Under the pieces are notes generated by a model, which did not search any database, was not told the DNA's origin, and saw only the letters and a list, made by a program, of their open reading frames with translations. This document shows, piece by piece, positions 19,801-27,537 of a stretch of 64,000 bases of DNA. The position numbers and the translations under genes were made by a program. Position 1 is the first letter of the stretch; every line of letters begins with the position of its first letter. Location: the NCBI GenBank assembly GCA_964573725.1, contig CAZNLJ010000005.1, positions 97,189-161,188 of the forward strand, in the 5' to 3' direction. Source of the stretch: UBA6168 sp964573725 (GTDB lineage: Bacteria > Bacteroidota > Bacteroidia > Chitinophagales > Saprospiraceae).

Positions 19801-21357
19801 GCCATGCCGCTTACAGGCACCACCTATAAGGCGACCGTCTCCAACAACGGCTGCATCCGCAGCGCCATGGTGCATGTAGGCGTCGACTCCCTTCCGTACG
19901 ACTTGTCCATCGCGCCGGCGGATACCCAGATTTGCCAGGGCGCGACAGTCCTCCTCACCTCTTCCACATACGAACCGGCAGATTTCGGAGCCCTGGCTTT
20001 CGAGTGGCGCCCATTGGAGGGACAACTCACCCCGGATTCCTTCCTCAACCTGCTGGTCCAGCCCCTCCAGTCGACCACTTATTCCCGTGTGGCGCGGAAC
20101 GGCTACTGCGTGGATACGACCCTGGTCACCGTGACGGTCGTGGATGCCGGGGCACTGGCCATTACGCCCGTCGACCCGATGCTGTGCCAAGGGGATTCCG
20201 TCGCCTTCCAGGTGACGGCAGCGGGTGCCGAGTCGTTCACCTGGAATCCGCCGACCGCTTTGTCCTGCTCGGATTGCCCCCAACCGGTGGCCGCCCCCCC
20301 GAGCAGCACGACCTATACGGTGGAAGCGACCGTCTCCGGTTGTCCGGTCAGTTCCTCCGTATCCGTCACCGTATTGGGGACACCGACGTTCACCGCCCCG
20401 CCCCCCGTGGTTTGTGCCGGTGAATCCGTCATCCTCAACCCATTCCCCAATGCCGATTGGACCTATCAGTGGAGTGCGAGCGGTACACCCGGCTTTTCCA
20501 GTGCGGACCCCGCACCGACCCTGACCCCCCATGTGTCGGACACCATTACCGTGAGCATCAGCCATGGGAATTGCCCGTCCGTCACCTTTACCTTTCCCTT
20601 GTTCGTCTCCGGCAATCCGGTGCTGGATTTACCTTCCGACACCACGGTCTGCAACGACCAGCCATTTCCTTTGGAAGCGGTCACGAACATACCGGGCAGC
20701 TTTTGGTGGGAAGATACCATTGCGGGCAATCCTTTCCTGCCGGACCAGCTGCTTCCCGGAGACAACCTTTTCCAGCTGACCTATCACAACCTTTGCGGAG
20801 ATACCTTGTACGGTTCGGTACTGGTCCGGGTGGTCGAACCCGTGCGGATCCTGGACATCACCCATTCCGAGGATACCACCCTGGTGTATGCGGGGACCCT
20901 GTTGACCCTATCCGCCGAAACCCAACCGGACGGGGTTGCATACCAATGGTCTACCGGAAGCAATACCGACACCACCGTCGTCCGACCGACCGAACCTGGC
21001 ACCGCCACTTACCGGTTGACGGTGACGGACAGCTTCGGCTGTATCGACAGCGCCGCCATCAGTTTCCAAATCCGACCGAGTGTGTTCGGCGTTCCCAATG
21101 TATTCACCCCGAACGGGGACGGGACCAACGACACCTTCGCGCTCATTATCACCGGGGAGCAAATCTTCGTGGAACGCATGGATATCTGGAACCGGTGGGG
21201 AGAGCGGGTTTATTCCGCCGAGGCAGCCACAGCCGGCTGGGACGGCCAGCATCGGGGAAAACCGGCACCGGCGGATGTCTACAGCTATCGGATCGAGGTC
21301 GGCTTGCCGGATGGTCGCAAACAAATCCTTACCGGAGATGTTACCTTGCTCCGTTGA
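16858..21357 (+). CDS. Large secreted protein with CUB-like and multiple Ig-like domains and T9SS type B sorting domain
   Basis: A 1499-residue exported protein. The signal peptide ends at about residue 20 (LFAQPS). Residues 20-170 and 300-600 hold beta-sandwich modules of the pre-peptidase type (VWFSFTTPADG, FTWFSFQAQ). A CUB-like domain lies between (about 185-290, with FDVLQVYAG). From about 625 to 1320 come nine or so Ig-like repeats of 70-85 residues, each starting with a cysteine in a pattern such as DTVVCPGTSVQL, DATVCTGETFSI or DTVLCQGDGLPL. The C-terminal 90 residues are the gliding-motility-associated type B sorting domain (VPNVFTPNGDGTNDTF, WNRWGERVY, LTGDVTLLR). A surface or adhesive role is inferred. 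No catalytic domain was seen. Confidence 0.92.
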   Translation: MKTASLLCLLLSMHAIRLFAQPSNDDCSGLTYLGEAPVCPLTDTFHNVGATASIVFSDPSDNIPSCFTGGTTDRDVWFSFTTPADGSAPDLTLRLQAVDGQHGGILQPQMAVYRGDCLLDELQELGCVSAQAGGTELELDLLGLTPGLPYFIRVSDWSASATPNWGDFLLCVETFVPVYVIGEDAGSTACAGTLYDSGGDDGDYGNNQYHTFTICPDEFHQCILLDIHTFDLEFSFDVLQVYAGETASGLQLGSFTGSGGGVTLQSHASCVTVLFDSDGSVTGSGFELSWTCSPDTCDIPPPVSCENAVPVGPLPFTAGGLSTCNAGNNYQAGPCNADAWMATEDYVFAYTSNGGECIAVSVTGSAEGTGLGIFDDCPDVAVACLAQAGGGAGTADPAVNAVFLEFPGTYYIVVDNAGACTDFQLAVEKVACPVVFPSAAYCEDALSLNGCGELPAVVSVAPGQGDPTFLVDGINDGCWGGFPTNFTWFSFQAQADGEFGFIMQASDPNEASDIDFQVWGPVMDPAELCSFAQLHQPARSSYAAGADPTGMVPIHPTTGVPVTDTCETATGDDFVLPLPVIAGAYYVVLINDWGNQIVSGAISIDFGGTSPGVMDALPVDFSISPDTVVCPGTSVQLAAAGGEVYQWLPESGLSCAYCPAPVAVVDSSQVYQAVIHTVCRTDTLETLVGILEASAGPDATVCTGETFSIQGGPDFPDIVYQWTAPAGFLSCTDCPQPTVTALQAGSWTIQVQASLGGCSYTDLMFLEVTPGQAPVFEVSGDWSVCLGDTVQIGSDDSAADWSVSWYEQGSTQVFSQQSNPSVSPLTSQTYYVWVQSPECQAGTVDSVTVNVHAVPQIALLPDTVLCQGDGLPLSLLPPEPGVSYSWSPSTYLDLPGQLNTLATPMDPVQYVLTADHNGCSRQDSVFLGVIPVGLVVNGPDTLPICAGTAVGIQVVPTPPGALVSWSPDNGSLDQLTGTEVTAMPLTGTTYKATVSNNGCIRSAMVHVGVDSLPYDLSIAPADTQICQGATVLLTSSTYEPADFGALAFEWRPLEGQLTPDSFLNLLVQPLQSTTYSRVARNGYCVDTTLVTVTVVDAGALAITPVDPMLCQGDSVAFQVTAAGAESFTWNPPTALSCSDCPQPVAAPPSSTTYTVEATVSGCPVSSSVSVTVLGTPTFTAPPPVVCAGESVILNPFPNADWTYQWSASGTPGFSSADPAPTLTPHVSDTITVSISHGNCPSVTFTFPLFVSGNPVLDLPSDTTVCNDQPFPLEAVTNIPGSFWWEDTIAGNPFLPDQLLPGDNLFQLTYHNLCGDTLYGSVLVRVVEPVRILDITHSEDTTLVYAGTLLTLSAETQPDGVAYQWSTGSNTDTTVVRPTEPGTATYRLTVTDSFGCIDSAAISFQIRPSVFGVPNVFTPNGDGTNDTFALIITGEQIFVERMDIWNRWGERVYSAEAATAGWDGQHRGKPAPADVYSYRIEVGLPDGRKQILTGDVTLLR

Positions 21358-21387
21358 CCAGGCACCTTACCGGTCGCATACCTGGAA

Positions 21388-21600
21388 GGTGCCGGGACCG
21401 GAATCATGCAGCGGATCGGCGTGCCGGAAAACGGGAATCGGAAAAAAACCGGGTATCGAGCGCTTTCCGGTTCGTGGCAACCTGCTGCGGTGCCGTGCGC
21501 ATCGGGCGAGGTACGGTTGGCCCTGGAGCCGCTGAAAGACACGGCATACCCGGCTCCCGAACAGACACGAGAGATGACCGAGTAAGCGCCTGCCGGTCGT
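21388..21600 (+). promoter_or_regulatory. Possible diverged cobalamin riboswitch upstream of the btuB-like gene
   Basis: This 336-base gap precedes the B12-receptor-like gene. In order it shows elements that resemble the cobalamin aptamer: GGTGCCG (21388), AAAACGGGAA (21428-21437) with a TCGG/CCGG stem after it, GGCAAC (21476), and near the 3' end CGAGTAAGCGCCTGCCGG, which resembles the B12 box but is two bases short. CCGGAAA (21424-21430) can pair with TTTCCGG (21464-21470). Total span, about 200 bases, is right. Several invariant positions are missing, so this is only a candidate. Confidence 0.35.
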
Positions 21601-21693
21601 CCGCTTCGAATCCTCCTTTCCCAGGCCTACAGGATAGCGCAGGGAAAGTTGGATGAACGGTATCGGAAACCACAGCCTAACAAAAAAGAATAA

Positions 21694-23631
21694 TTGGTTC
21701 AACCCGCTTTGTCTGCCCGTTTCGCGCCCCCCTCACCCGGGTGGTGGTTGTTCGCCTTGTTGCTGGTGACGGGCAGGCTATCCGCCCAGGGCGACTCGGT
21801 CATCCAGATCGCCACTGTTGAGGTCAGGGCCGGCAAAGTGCTGCGGGAAGCGGATTTCCGTCGTTCGCACGGACCGGACTCCCTTACGCTGGCGCTGGCC
21901 CGGGGCAGCTGTTTCTCGTCCATCCTACCGTTCACGTCGGATGCCTACTTACGTTCCTACAGTCCGGGCGGACTGAGCACGCTCAGTTTGCGGGGCACCT
22001 CGGGATCTCACACACCCGTGGTTTGGAATGGGTTGAACCTCCGGCATCCCATGAACGGCACCACGGATTATTCCTTGTATCCGGTCTGGTTGCTGGAAGA
22101 CATCGCGGTGCAGGTAGGCAGCGGCCTTCCGCACCAGGGAAGCGGACTCCTGGGAGGCGGTATCCTGCTTTCGGACCGGCTGGCCGACATCCGCGGCACC
22201 GGCTGGGAAGTGGGGACGGTGGCGGGCAGTTTCGGTACATTCTCAGGATTGGCAAAAGCACAGTATCACCGCGGGCGACACACCGGACAGTTGAGGTATG
22301 TCCATCAGCAGGCCACCAACGATTACCCCCTTCCCGGCGCGCTGCGCCGCCGCCAGGAAAATGCGGCCATCCGGCAGGATGCCATGACCTTTGCGCACAT
22401 CGTCAGACCGGATTCCTCGCAGGAGTGGTCGGTGCACAGCTGGTTGCAACAGGCCGACCGACAGATACCCCCTACCCTGACGGAAGCCCCGATATCGGCC
22501 CGGCAGCAGGACCGGACCGCTCGGATGGTAGTCCGCTGGAAGCAGGAAAAGCGCAAGTCCGCCACGGAAGCGTCGGCAGGGTGCTCCCTGGACGAAATCC
22601 TCTATTTCAGCCAGCTCACCGATTCTACCAGAAGCCGTTCCCAGCTGCTACAATCCGACGTGCGACATATGCGGCAAACAGCAGGCGGCGGGAGCTTTGG
22701 TATCGGCTACCAATTCGCCGGACAACGGGCCGTCGCGCCGACCACCGGCAGCCGGCGGCGGGAGCTCCATACTTTTCATGCGACCCTTCGGGTGCCCTTG
22801 CCTTGGCGGCGATTTTGGATACAGGCGGCGGTGCAGTCCGTCCTGACAGCCGATAAATGGCAAGCCCCCGGGGGAACAATTGTGCTGCAAACCGGCCTGC
22901 GGAAGCACCTCCGGTGGATGGGAAGCCTGTCCCGGTCCTTCAGTTTCCCCACCTTCAACGACCTGTATTGGCGCGACGCGTACGCGGAGGGCAACCCGTC
23001 CCTGCGACCGGAACAATCCCTCGCCGTCAGCACCGGGTTGACCTGGCAGTACCAACCCAGTGTACGGAAGACCTGGAACCTGCATGCCGAACTGTCGGCG
23101 AACCAGGTACGGGACTGGATACTATGGGGTCAGGAAGCGCAGCGTTGGCGGCCGGAGAACAAAAGGACCGTCCGCGTGCACGGCTTGGCTGCGCACGGAA
23201 GCCATACCGCCCGATTCTCGTCGGACTTTTACATGCGTCTCCAGGCCGGATTTGCCTACAACCGCAGCACCGTCGCTGCCGTCTATGACCCGCGGGACCA
23301 CCGACAGGTCGGAAAACAATTGGTTTACACACCCGTTTGGACCGGGCACGGGACCGGATCGTTGGTGGTTCGCCGTACGGCCCTGCAATTCCAAACCCAA
23401 TGGGTGGGTCGGCGACAGACCACTTCCGACAATTTTGCCCCCCTTTCCTTACCACCCTATTGCCATGGGAACCTGGTGGTGCAACAGGTATTGCCTTTCG
23501 GCGACCGCTGGAAAGCCACACTTACCGGAACGGTGCGGAACCTATGGAATACGAACATGGAAACCATCGCAGCCCGGGTGATGCCCGGCAGGCATTACCA
23601 ATTGACCCTGCTTTTCGGTCATTCCCGCTGA
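21694..23631 (+). CDS. btuB: BtuB-like TonB-dependent outer-membrane receptor (probable corrinoid uptake)
   Basis: A 645-residue outer-membrane receptor. After a signal peptide (hydrophobic WWLFALLLVTG, cleavage near LSAQGD), the plug domain contains SPGGLSTLSLRGTSGSHTPVVWNGL, and the rest is a beta-barrel with alternating aromatic strands. The length is close to BtuB and shorter than SusC-type receptors. Assignment to vitamin B12 rests on the neighbouring cobalamin riboswitch and BtuG-like lipoprotein gene, since siderophore receptors look similar. An in-frame stop immediately precedes 21694, so translation must start at a TTG (21694, or 21709) rather than ATG. TonB (26.6-27.5 kb) would energise it. 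It is oriented towards the riboswitch and lies upstream of it. Confidence 0.75.
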   Translation: MVQPALSARFAPPSPGWWLFALLLVTGRLSAQGDSVIQIATVEVRAGKVLREADFRRSHGPDSLTLALARGSCFSSILPFTSDAYLRSYSPGGLSTLSLRGTSGSHTPVVWNGLNLRHPMNGTTDYSLYPVWLLEDIAVQVGSGLPHQGSGLLGGGILLSDRLADIRGTGWEVGTVAGSFGTFSGLAKAQYHRGRHTGQLRYVHQQATNDYPLPGALRRRQENAAIRQDAMTFAHIVRPDSSQEWSVHSWLQQADRQIPPTLTEAPISARQQDRTARMVVRWKQEKRKSATEASAGCSLDEILYFSQLTDSTRSRSQLLQSDVRHMRQTAGGGSFGIGYQFAGQRAVAPTTGSRRRELHTFHATLRVPLPWRRFWIQAAVQSVLTADKWQAPGGTIVLQTGLRKHLRWMGSLSRSFSFPTFNDLYWRDAYAEGNPSLRPEQSLAVSTGLTWQYQPSVRKTWNLHAELSANQVRDWILWGQEAQRWRPENKRTVRVHGLAAHGSHTARFSSDFYMRLQAGFAYNRSTVAAVYDPRDHRQVGKQLVYTPVWTGHGTGSLVVRRTALQFQTQWVGRRQTTSDNFAPLSLPPYCHGNLVVQQVLPFGDRWKATLTGTVRNLWNTNMETIAARVMPGRHYQLTLLFGHSR

Positions 23632-23774
23632 CGATTTAACCCCCACGGTTGCCGCCGCTCGAAAAGAAAAACTACTTTTACGGCGGTACAGGTGACCCGA
23701 AGTTTTTCGAAGGAACCGAATCCGGGACCGGGGGCCGGAATACGCCGACACAGCAGTGCGGCGTATCGAACCCC

Positions 23775-23950
23775 GGCAGGTTGCAGCCTTGCGCGTTCCG
23801 GTCGAATCACACCGGGTTGAAAAGGGAACCGGGTGTAAATCCCGGGCTGTTCCCGCAGCTGTGAGCCTCCCGAAGGATTCGGCCGATAAGCCACTGTTCC
23901 GGATCGGAATGGGAAGGCGGTCCGAATGAGGCGAGCCAGAAGACCTGCCC
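23775..23950 (+). promoter_or_regulatory. Cobalamin (vitamin B12) riboswitch
   Basis: The conserved core is present in order: GGCAGGT (23775-23781) able to pair with ACCTGCC (23943-23949), TTGAAAAGGGAA (from 23817), an ACCGGGTG / AATCCCGGG stem region, CTGTTCCCGCAGCTGTGAG, GCCACTG (23890), GGGAAGGCGG (23911) and the B12 box GAGCCAGAAGACCTGCC (ending 23949). The aptamer lies in the 464-base spacer 23632-24095, which holds no gene. The 145 bases after it include the hairpin CATCC/GGATG and reach the btuG-like start, so control of translation or termination there is likely. In Bacteroidota such RNAs switch off B12 uptake genes when cobalamin is plentiful. Confidence 0.95.
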
Positions 23951-24095
23951 GTACCGACCGCCTGTCAGCTTTCGGAGAAAAAGCTGGAGCGCCCTGCCCA
24001 TGGCCGGCCGTGCATCCGTCGGATGTATCCGCTGAACGGTGCCCTCCTTTGTTTTCCTGCCGAAAGGAAACCTAACAATTCCAAACGGTTCCTTC

Positions 24096-25190
24096 ATGTT
24101 TTCACGAAACCTTATGCCATCCCCCGGCCGCCTTTCCGCGTGGCCCTACATGCTCCTGATGCTCCCGTTCCTACCGGGTTGTGAAAAGGCGGTGGACCCA
24201 TTGCCGAACCCGACATTCGGTACCGGTGTATTCATCGTCAACGAGGGGCCGTTCCAGACCGGCAGCGGCACCCTGAGTTTCTACGACCGTCAAACGGAGG
24301 AAGTCCGGCATGACATCTACCGTACCGCCAACGATGGAGCAACCATCGGCAACATATTCCAATCCATGACCATACACGGCCAAGCCGCCTACCTGGTGGC
24401 CAACAATGCCGGACGGTTACTGGTGGTGGACAAGACCACCCTTCGGCAGACCGGAAAGCTCGAACAACTGGACCAGCCCCGGTACTGCCTGCCGGTCTCC
24501 GACCGCTACGCTTGCCTGACACAATGGGGGGCGGATGGCAAAAGCGGGGAACTCTTGTGGCTGGACCTTCCAACCTTGACCATCGTGGACAGCTTGCGGA
24601 CCGGAAACGGTCCGGAGCAAATGTGGGTGCTGGGAAACAAGCTGTATGTCGCGAACAGCGGTGGTATCGGCGGGGTGGATTCCGTCATCACGGTTGTCGA
24701 TCTGGACACCCGGCAGCTAATCGACCAGGTCGTGGTCGGCATCAATCCCGTCAGTATGGCCGCCACTGCGGACGGGGCGCTGTGGGTAGGCTGTGCCGGC
24801 TATACGGATTGGACGGATCCCGGCAACCCATTGAACCAGCCCGGTCGACTGGTCCGGTTGGTGGACGACCAGGTCGACCGATCGCTGCCGCTCGAGACGG
24901 GAGCCTATGACCTGACGGTGACCGACGACGGCCGGCGATTGCTATTCCTGGGCTCCAATTACGGCGCACCGGTATACCAGCTGGATCTGGAAAACAGCCA
25001 GGGCGCGGTCGGTACCTTCCTATCCGGCAACTATTATGCAATGGCGGCCGACCCGGTGAGCGGTCGCATTCTGGTTGCCGACGCCATGGATTTCCAATCG
25101 GTCGGCAGGGTGCATATCTTTGACCTGGCCGGAAACGAGCAGGGAACGTTTGATGCCGGCATCATTCCGGGCGGCTTCGCTTTCCAATAG
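24096..25190 (+). CDS. btuG: BtuG-like surface lipoprotein, beta-propeller (DUF5074/YncE type)
   Basis: About 364 residues. The lipoprotein signal ends in LPFLPGC, so the mature protein is lipid-anchored through that cysteine. The mature part has the repeated blade pattern of a seven-bladed propeller, beginning FIVNEGPFQTGSGTLSFYD and including GNIFQSMTIHGQAAYLVANN, LYVANSGG and VVDLDTRQLIDQ. This is the DUF5074 pattern of BtuG, the Bacteroides surface protein that binds B12 very tightly and passes it to BtuB. The upstream cobalamin riboswitch and adjoining receptor support this role. An ATG at 24114 is an alternative start. The nth gene follows after 38 bases. Confidence 0.82.
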   Translation: MFSRNLMPSPGRLSAWPYMLLMLPFLPGCEKAVDPLPNPTFGTGVFIVNEGPFQTGSGTLSFYDRQTEEVRHDIYRTANDGATIGNIFQSMTIHGQAAYLVANNAGRLLVVDKTTLRQTGKLEQLDQPRYCLPVSDRYACLTQWGADGKSGELLWLDLPTLTIVDSLRTGNGPEQMWVLGNKLYVANSGGIGGVDSVITVVDLDTRQLIDQVVVGINPVSMAATADGALWVGCAGYTDWTDPGNPLNQPGRLVRLVDDQVDRSLPLETGAYDLTVTDDGRRLLFLGSNYGAPVYQLDLENSQGAVGTFLSGNYYAMAADPVSGRILVADAMDFQSVGRVHIFDLAGNEQGTFDAGIIPGGFAFQ

Positions 25191-25228
25191 GCGGGAAGGC
25201 GCGGGTCGTTCCGGCGCAACAAAAGCAG

Positions 25229-25915
25229 ATGACGAAGAAAACCACGCGGAAGCGATACACCACGGCACTTCGGGAAAAAGCGGCGGAAATCGCCGTTATC
25301 CTGGAGTCCTTGTATCCGGACACACCGGTACCACTGGATCACCGGGACGAATATACCTTGTTGGTAGCGGTATTGTTGTCGGCACAGTGTACGGATGTCC
25401 GGGTGAACCAGGTCACCCCGGCCCTATTCGCGCGGGCGGGCGACCCGGCGGCCATGCGGACGGTGCCTGTCGAGGAGATACAAGCCATTATCCGCCCTTG
25501 CGGATTGTCGCCGGCCAAAGCGAAGGCGATCCATGAATTGTCGGATATCCTGGTCCGTAGCCATGACGGGAAAGTGCCGGCCGATTGGGAAGCGCTGGAG
25601 GCATTGCCCGGCGTAGGGCACAAGACGGCCAGTGTCGTCATGTCACAGGCCTTCGGCATTCCCGCGTTTCCGGTGGATACCCACATCCATCGGTTGGCTT
25701 GGCGTTGGGGCTTGAGTTCCGGCAAGCATGTGAGCGAGACCGAAAGGGATTTGAAAGCCTTGTTTCCGGAGGAAAAATGGAACAAGCTGCACCTGCAGAT
25801 CATCTTTTTCGGAAGGGAATACTGTCCAGCCCGCGGACACGACCCGGTGAAGTGTCCCATCTGCCGGACCTATGGCCGGAAGGACCTGTTCATCCAAAAA
25901 AAGAAGAAAACATGA
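25229..25915 (+). CDS. nth: Endonuclease III (DNA glycosylase/AP lyase) with an atypical cysteine motif
   Basis: A 228-residue HhH-GPD glycosylase that removes oxidised pyrimidines. The helix-hairpin-helix with the catalytic lysine is LPGVGHKTASVV, and the catalytic aspartate is in PVDTHIHRLA. The C-terminal iron-sulfur region reads EYCPARGHDPVKCPICRTYG: three cysteines spaced C-x9-C-x2-C, with no fourth cysteine before the end. The classic enzyme has C-x6-C-x2-C-x5-C. The protein ends in a run of lysines. It starts 38 bases after btuG and its stop overlaps the cutC start (ATGA), so it may share the riboswitch-controlled transcript. Confidence 0.93.
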   Translation: MTKKTTRKRYTTALREKAAEIAVILESLYPDTPVPLDHRDEYTLLVAVLLSAQCTDVRVNQVTPALFARAGDPAAMRTVPVEEIQAIIRPCGLSPAKAKAIHELSDILVRSHDGKVPADWEALEALPGVGHKTASVVMSQAFGIPAFPVDTHIHRLAWRWGLSSGKHVSETERDLKALFPEEKWNKLHLQIIFFGREYCPARGHDPVKCPICRTYGRKDLFIQKKKKT

Positions 25916-26526
25916 TTTGGGAAGCCTGTGTGGAGACACTGGAGCAAGCGATCCAGGCGGAGCGCCTGGGAGCGCACCGAATTGAGCTTTGCAGCCGCCT
26001 GGAGACGGGCGGGCTGACCCCGCCGGACGATTTGGTTGCCGCCTGTTTGTCGGCCTTGTCCATTCCGGTAATGGTGATGATCCGGCCCCGGGAAGGTGAT
26101 TTCGTTTACCACGAGGCCGAGCTGGCCGAGATGCGGTCGGCCATCGACCGGTGCAAGCAGCGGCAGGTTGCCGGCATCGTGTTCGGCATCCTGACGGCGG
26201 CCGGCGCGGTGGATTTGGATGCCACCCGGGAAATGGCGGCATTTGCCGCTCCCCTACCCTGTACCTTTCACAAAGCGATCGACGAATGCCCTGATATTCC
26301 GGAAGCGGTACGTCAACTGACGACTATCCCGGGAATCCGGCGCATCCTTTCCTCCGGTGGGGCGGAAACTGCGAAGGAGGGGGCGGAGATGCTCCGTCGC
26401 ATGCAAGCGGTGGCACAGGACAAGCTGACCATCATCGCGGCGGGGAAGGTCACCCTGGAGAACAGGGACAGCGTGGCGAGGGAAACCGGCGCAAGGGAAT
26501 GCCATGGAAGGAAAATCGTCGGATGA
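25912..26526 (+). CDS. cutC: CutC-family TIM-barrel protein
   Basis: A 204-residue CutC family protein. It begins WEACVETLEQAIQAERLGAHRIELCSRLETGGLTPP, and the mid-protein motifs VMIRPREGDFVY, FHKAIDE and ILSSGGAETA match the family. The family was named for copper tolerance in E. coli, but that role is disputed and the reaction is unknown. The C-terminus (ARECHGRKIVG) is shorter than in the roughly 245-residue E. coli protein. The ATG overlaps the nth stop by four bases, which implies translational coupling. The gene is followed by a long hairpin shared with tonB. Confidence 0.9.
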   Translation: MIWEACVETLEQAIQAERLGAHRIELCSRLETGGLTPPDDLVAACLSALSIPVMVMIRPREGDFVYHEAELAEMRSAIDRCKQRQVAGIVFGILTAAGAVDLDATREMAAFAAPLPCTFHKAIDECPDIPEAVRQLTTIPGIRRILSSGGAETAKEGAEMLRRMQAVAQDKLTIIAAGKVTLENRDSVARETGARECHGRKIVG

Positions 26527-26555
26527 AGGACCGTTCCCAGGCTTAGGATAAAAGC

Positions 26556-26593
26556 CGGAAGCCGGGTCGATGCGTACATCGACCCGGCTTCCG
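26556..26593. terminator. Long perfect hairpin between convergent cutC and tonB
   Basis: A 17-bp perfect stem, CGGAAGCCGGGTCGATG and its complement, encloses the loop CGTA. On the minus strand it is followed by CTTTTATCC, a weak T-run, so it best suits termination of tonB. Rightward it has no T-run. Confidence 0.75.
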
Positions 26594-26635
26594 AAGGAGG
26601 GTGACCGATTCGTCCTGGTCCCGGCTGACCGGGGA

Positions 26636-27532
26636 TCACTCGAGCTTGAACTTCACCGGCAGGTTGAATTGGACACGGACGGCCCGTCCGCGTTGTTTAC
26701 CCGGTTCCCATTTCGGCATCATGTTGACCACCCGGAGTGCTTCGGCGCCGCATCCGGCACCGATTTCCCGTACGACTTCCGCCTGGGTGATGGTGCCGTC
26801 CTTTTCCACGACGAACTTGACGACGACCATTCCTTCCACACCGTTCTCCCGGGCGATGGCGGGGTATTTGATATTGCCGTAGATGAATTGCAGCATTTTT
26901 TCATCCGCACATTTCTTCTTTTGGGCCTTATCCGTGATACCCTCGCAGCCGGGGAAGGAGGGTTGGTCTTCCACCACCTTGAAGATTTCCTCCTCTTCCT
27001 GTTTCGGTGGCGGAGGCGGCGGTGGCGGTGGCGGTGGTTTGTCGACGACGGGTTCCGGGCGTTGGAACTCCTCGTCTTTCGGACTAAGGTCCTTGAAGAC
27101 GACGGTTTCCTCAACGGAAACGTCATTCGGCACTTCCTGAATCTTGGGTGGCGGCGGTGGCGGCGGTGGAGGCGGTGGTTCTGCCGTCCGGGGTGTTTCC
27201 ATTTCGATTTCTTCATCCAATGTCCCCAACAAGGCAGATACATCAATCACCTTCTCATACTGCGTCCAGCTGAATGCAAGGATCATCAGTAAGATCGACG
27301 CCAACAGGCCGTAATTCAGAAAGGTGCCGCTCAAGCTGAACGTGTCCACTTCCGGGTACTTGTTCCTCCCCACCAAGGGGGATTCGAACGTAGTGCCGGC
27401 GTGTTTTCCCGTGAGGTCACTGTCGGCCCGCCTGTTGTAGACCCTGCGCACCAGGAAGATGATGGCGGCAGTAGCCATGATGATCAGGACGAGCGCAGCA
27501 ACGACCCACTTGCCTGCAACTTCTAAATCCAT
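26636..27532 (-). CDS. tonB: TonB-family energy transducer with two proline runs
   Basis: A 298-residue protein. Two hydrophobic segments are visible, at about residues 8-28 and 70-90, rather than the single N-terminal anchor of classic TonB. A periplasmic spacer follows with two runs of 11 prolines each (about 119 and 165) separated by an acidic stretch. The C-terminal TonB domain runs from KYPAIARENGVEGMVVVKFVVEKDG to WEPGKQRGRAVRVQFNLPVKFKLE. It transmits proton-motive force to TonB-dependent receptors such as the BtuB-like one 3 kb away. vanZ lies five bases upstream, so the two are cotranscribed. No exbB or exbD is nearby. Confidence 0.92.
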   Translation of the reverse strand: MDLEVAGKWVVAALVLIIMATAAIIFLVRRVYNRRADSDLTGKHAGTTFESPLVGRNKYPEVDTFSLSGTFLNYGLLASILLMILAFSWTQYEKVIDVSALLGTLDEEIEMETPRTAEPPPPPPPPPPPKIQEVPNDVSVEETVVFKDLSPKDEEFQRPEPVVDKPPPPPPPPPPPKQEEEEIFKVVEDQPSFPGCEGITDKAQKKKCADEKMLQFIYGNIKYPAIARENGVEGMVVVKFVVEKDGTITQAEVVREIGAGCGAEALRVVNMMPKWEPGKQRGRAVRVQFNLPVKFKLE

Positions 27533-27537
27533 ATTGG

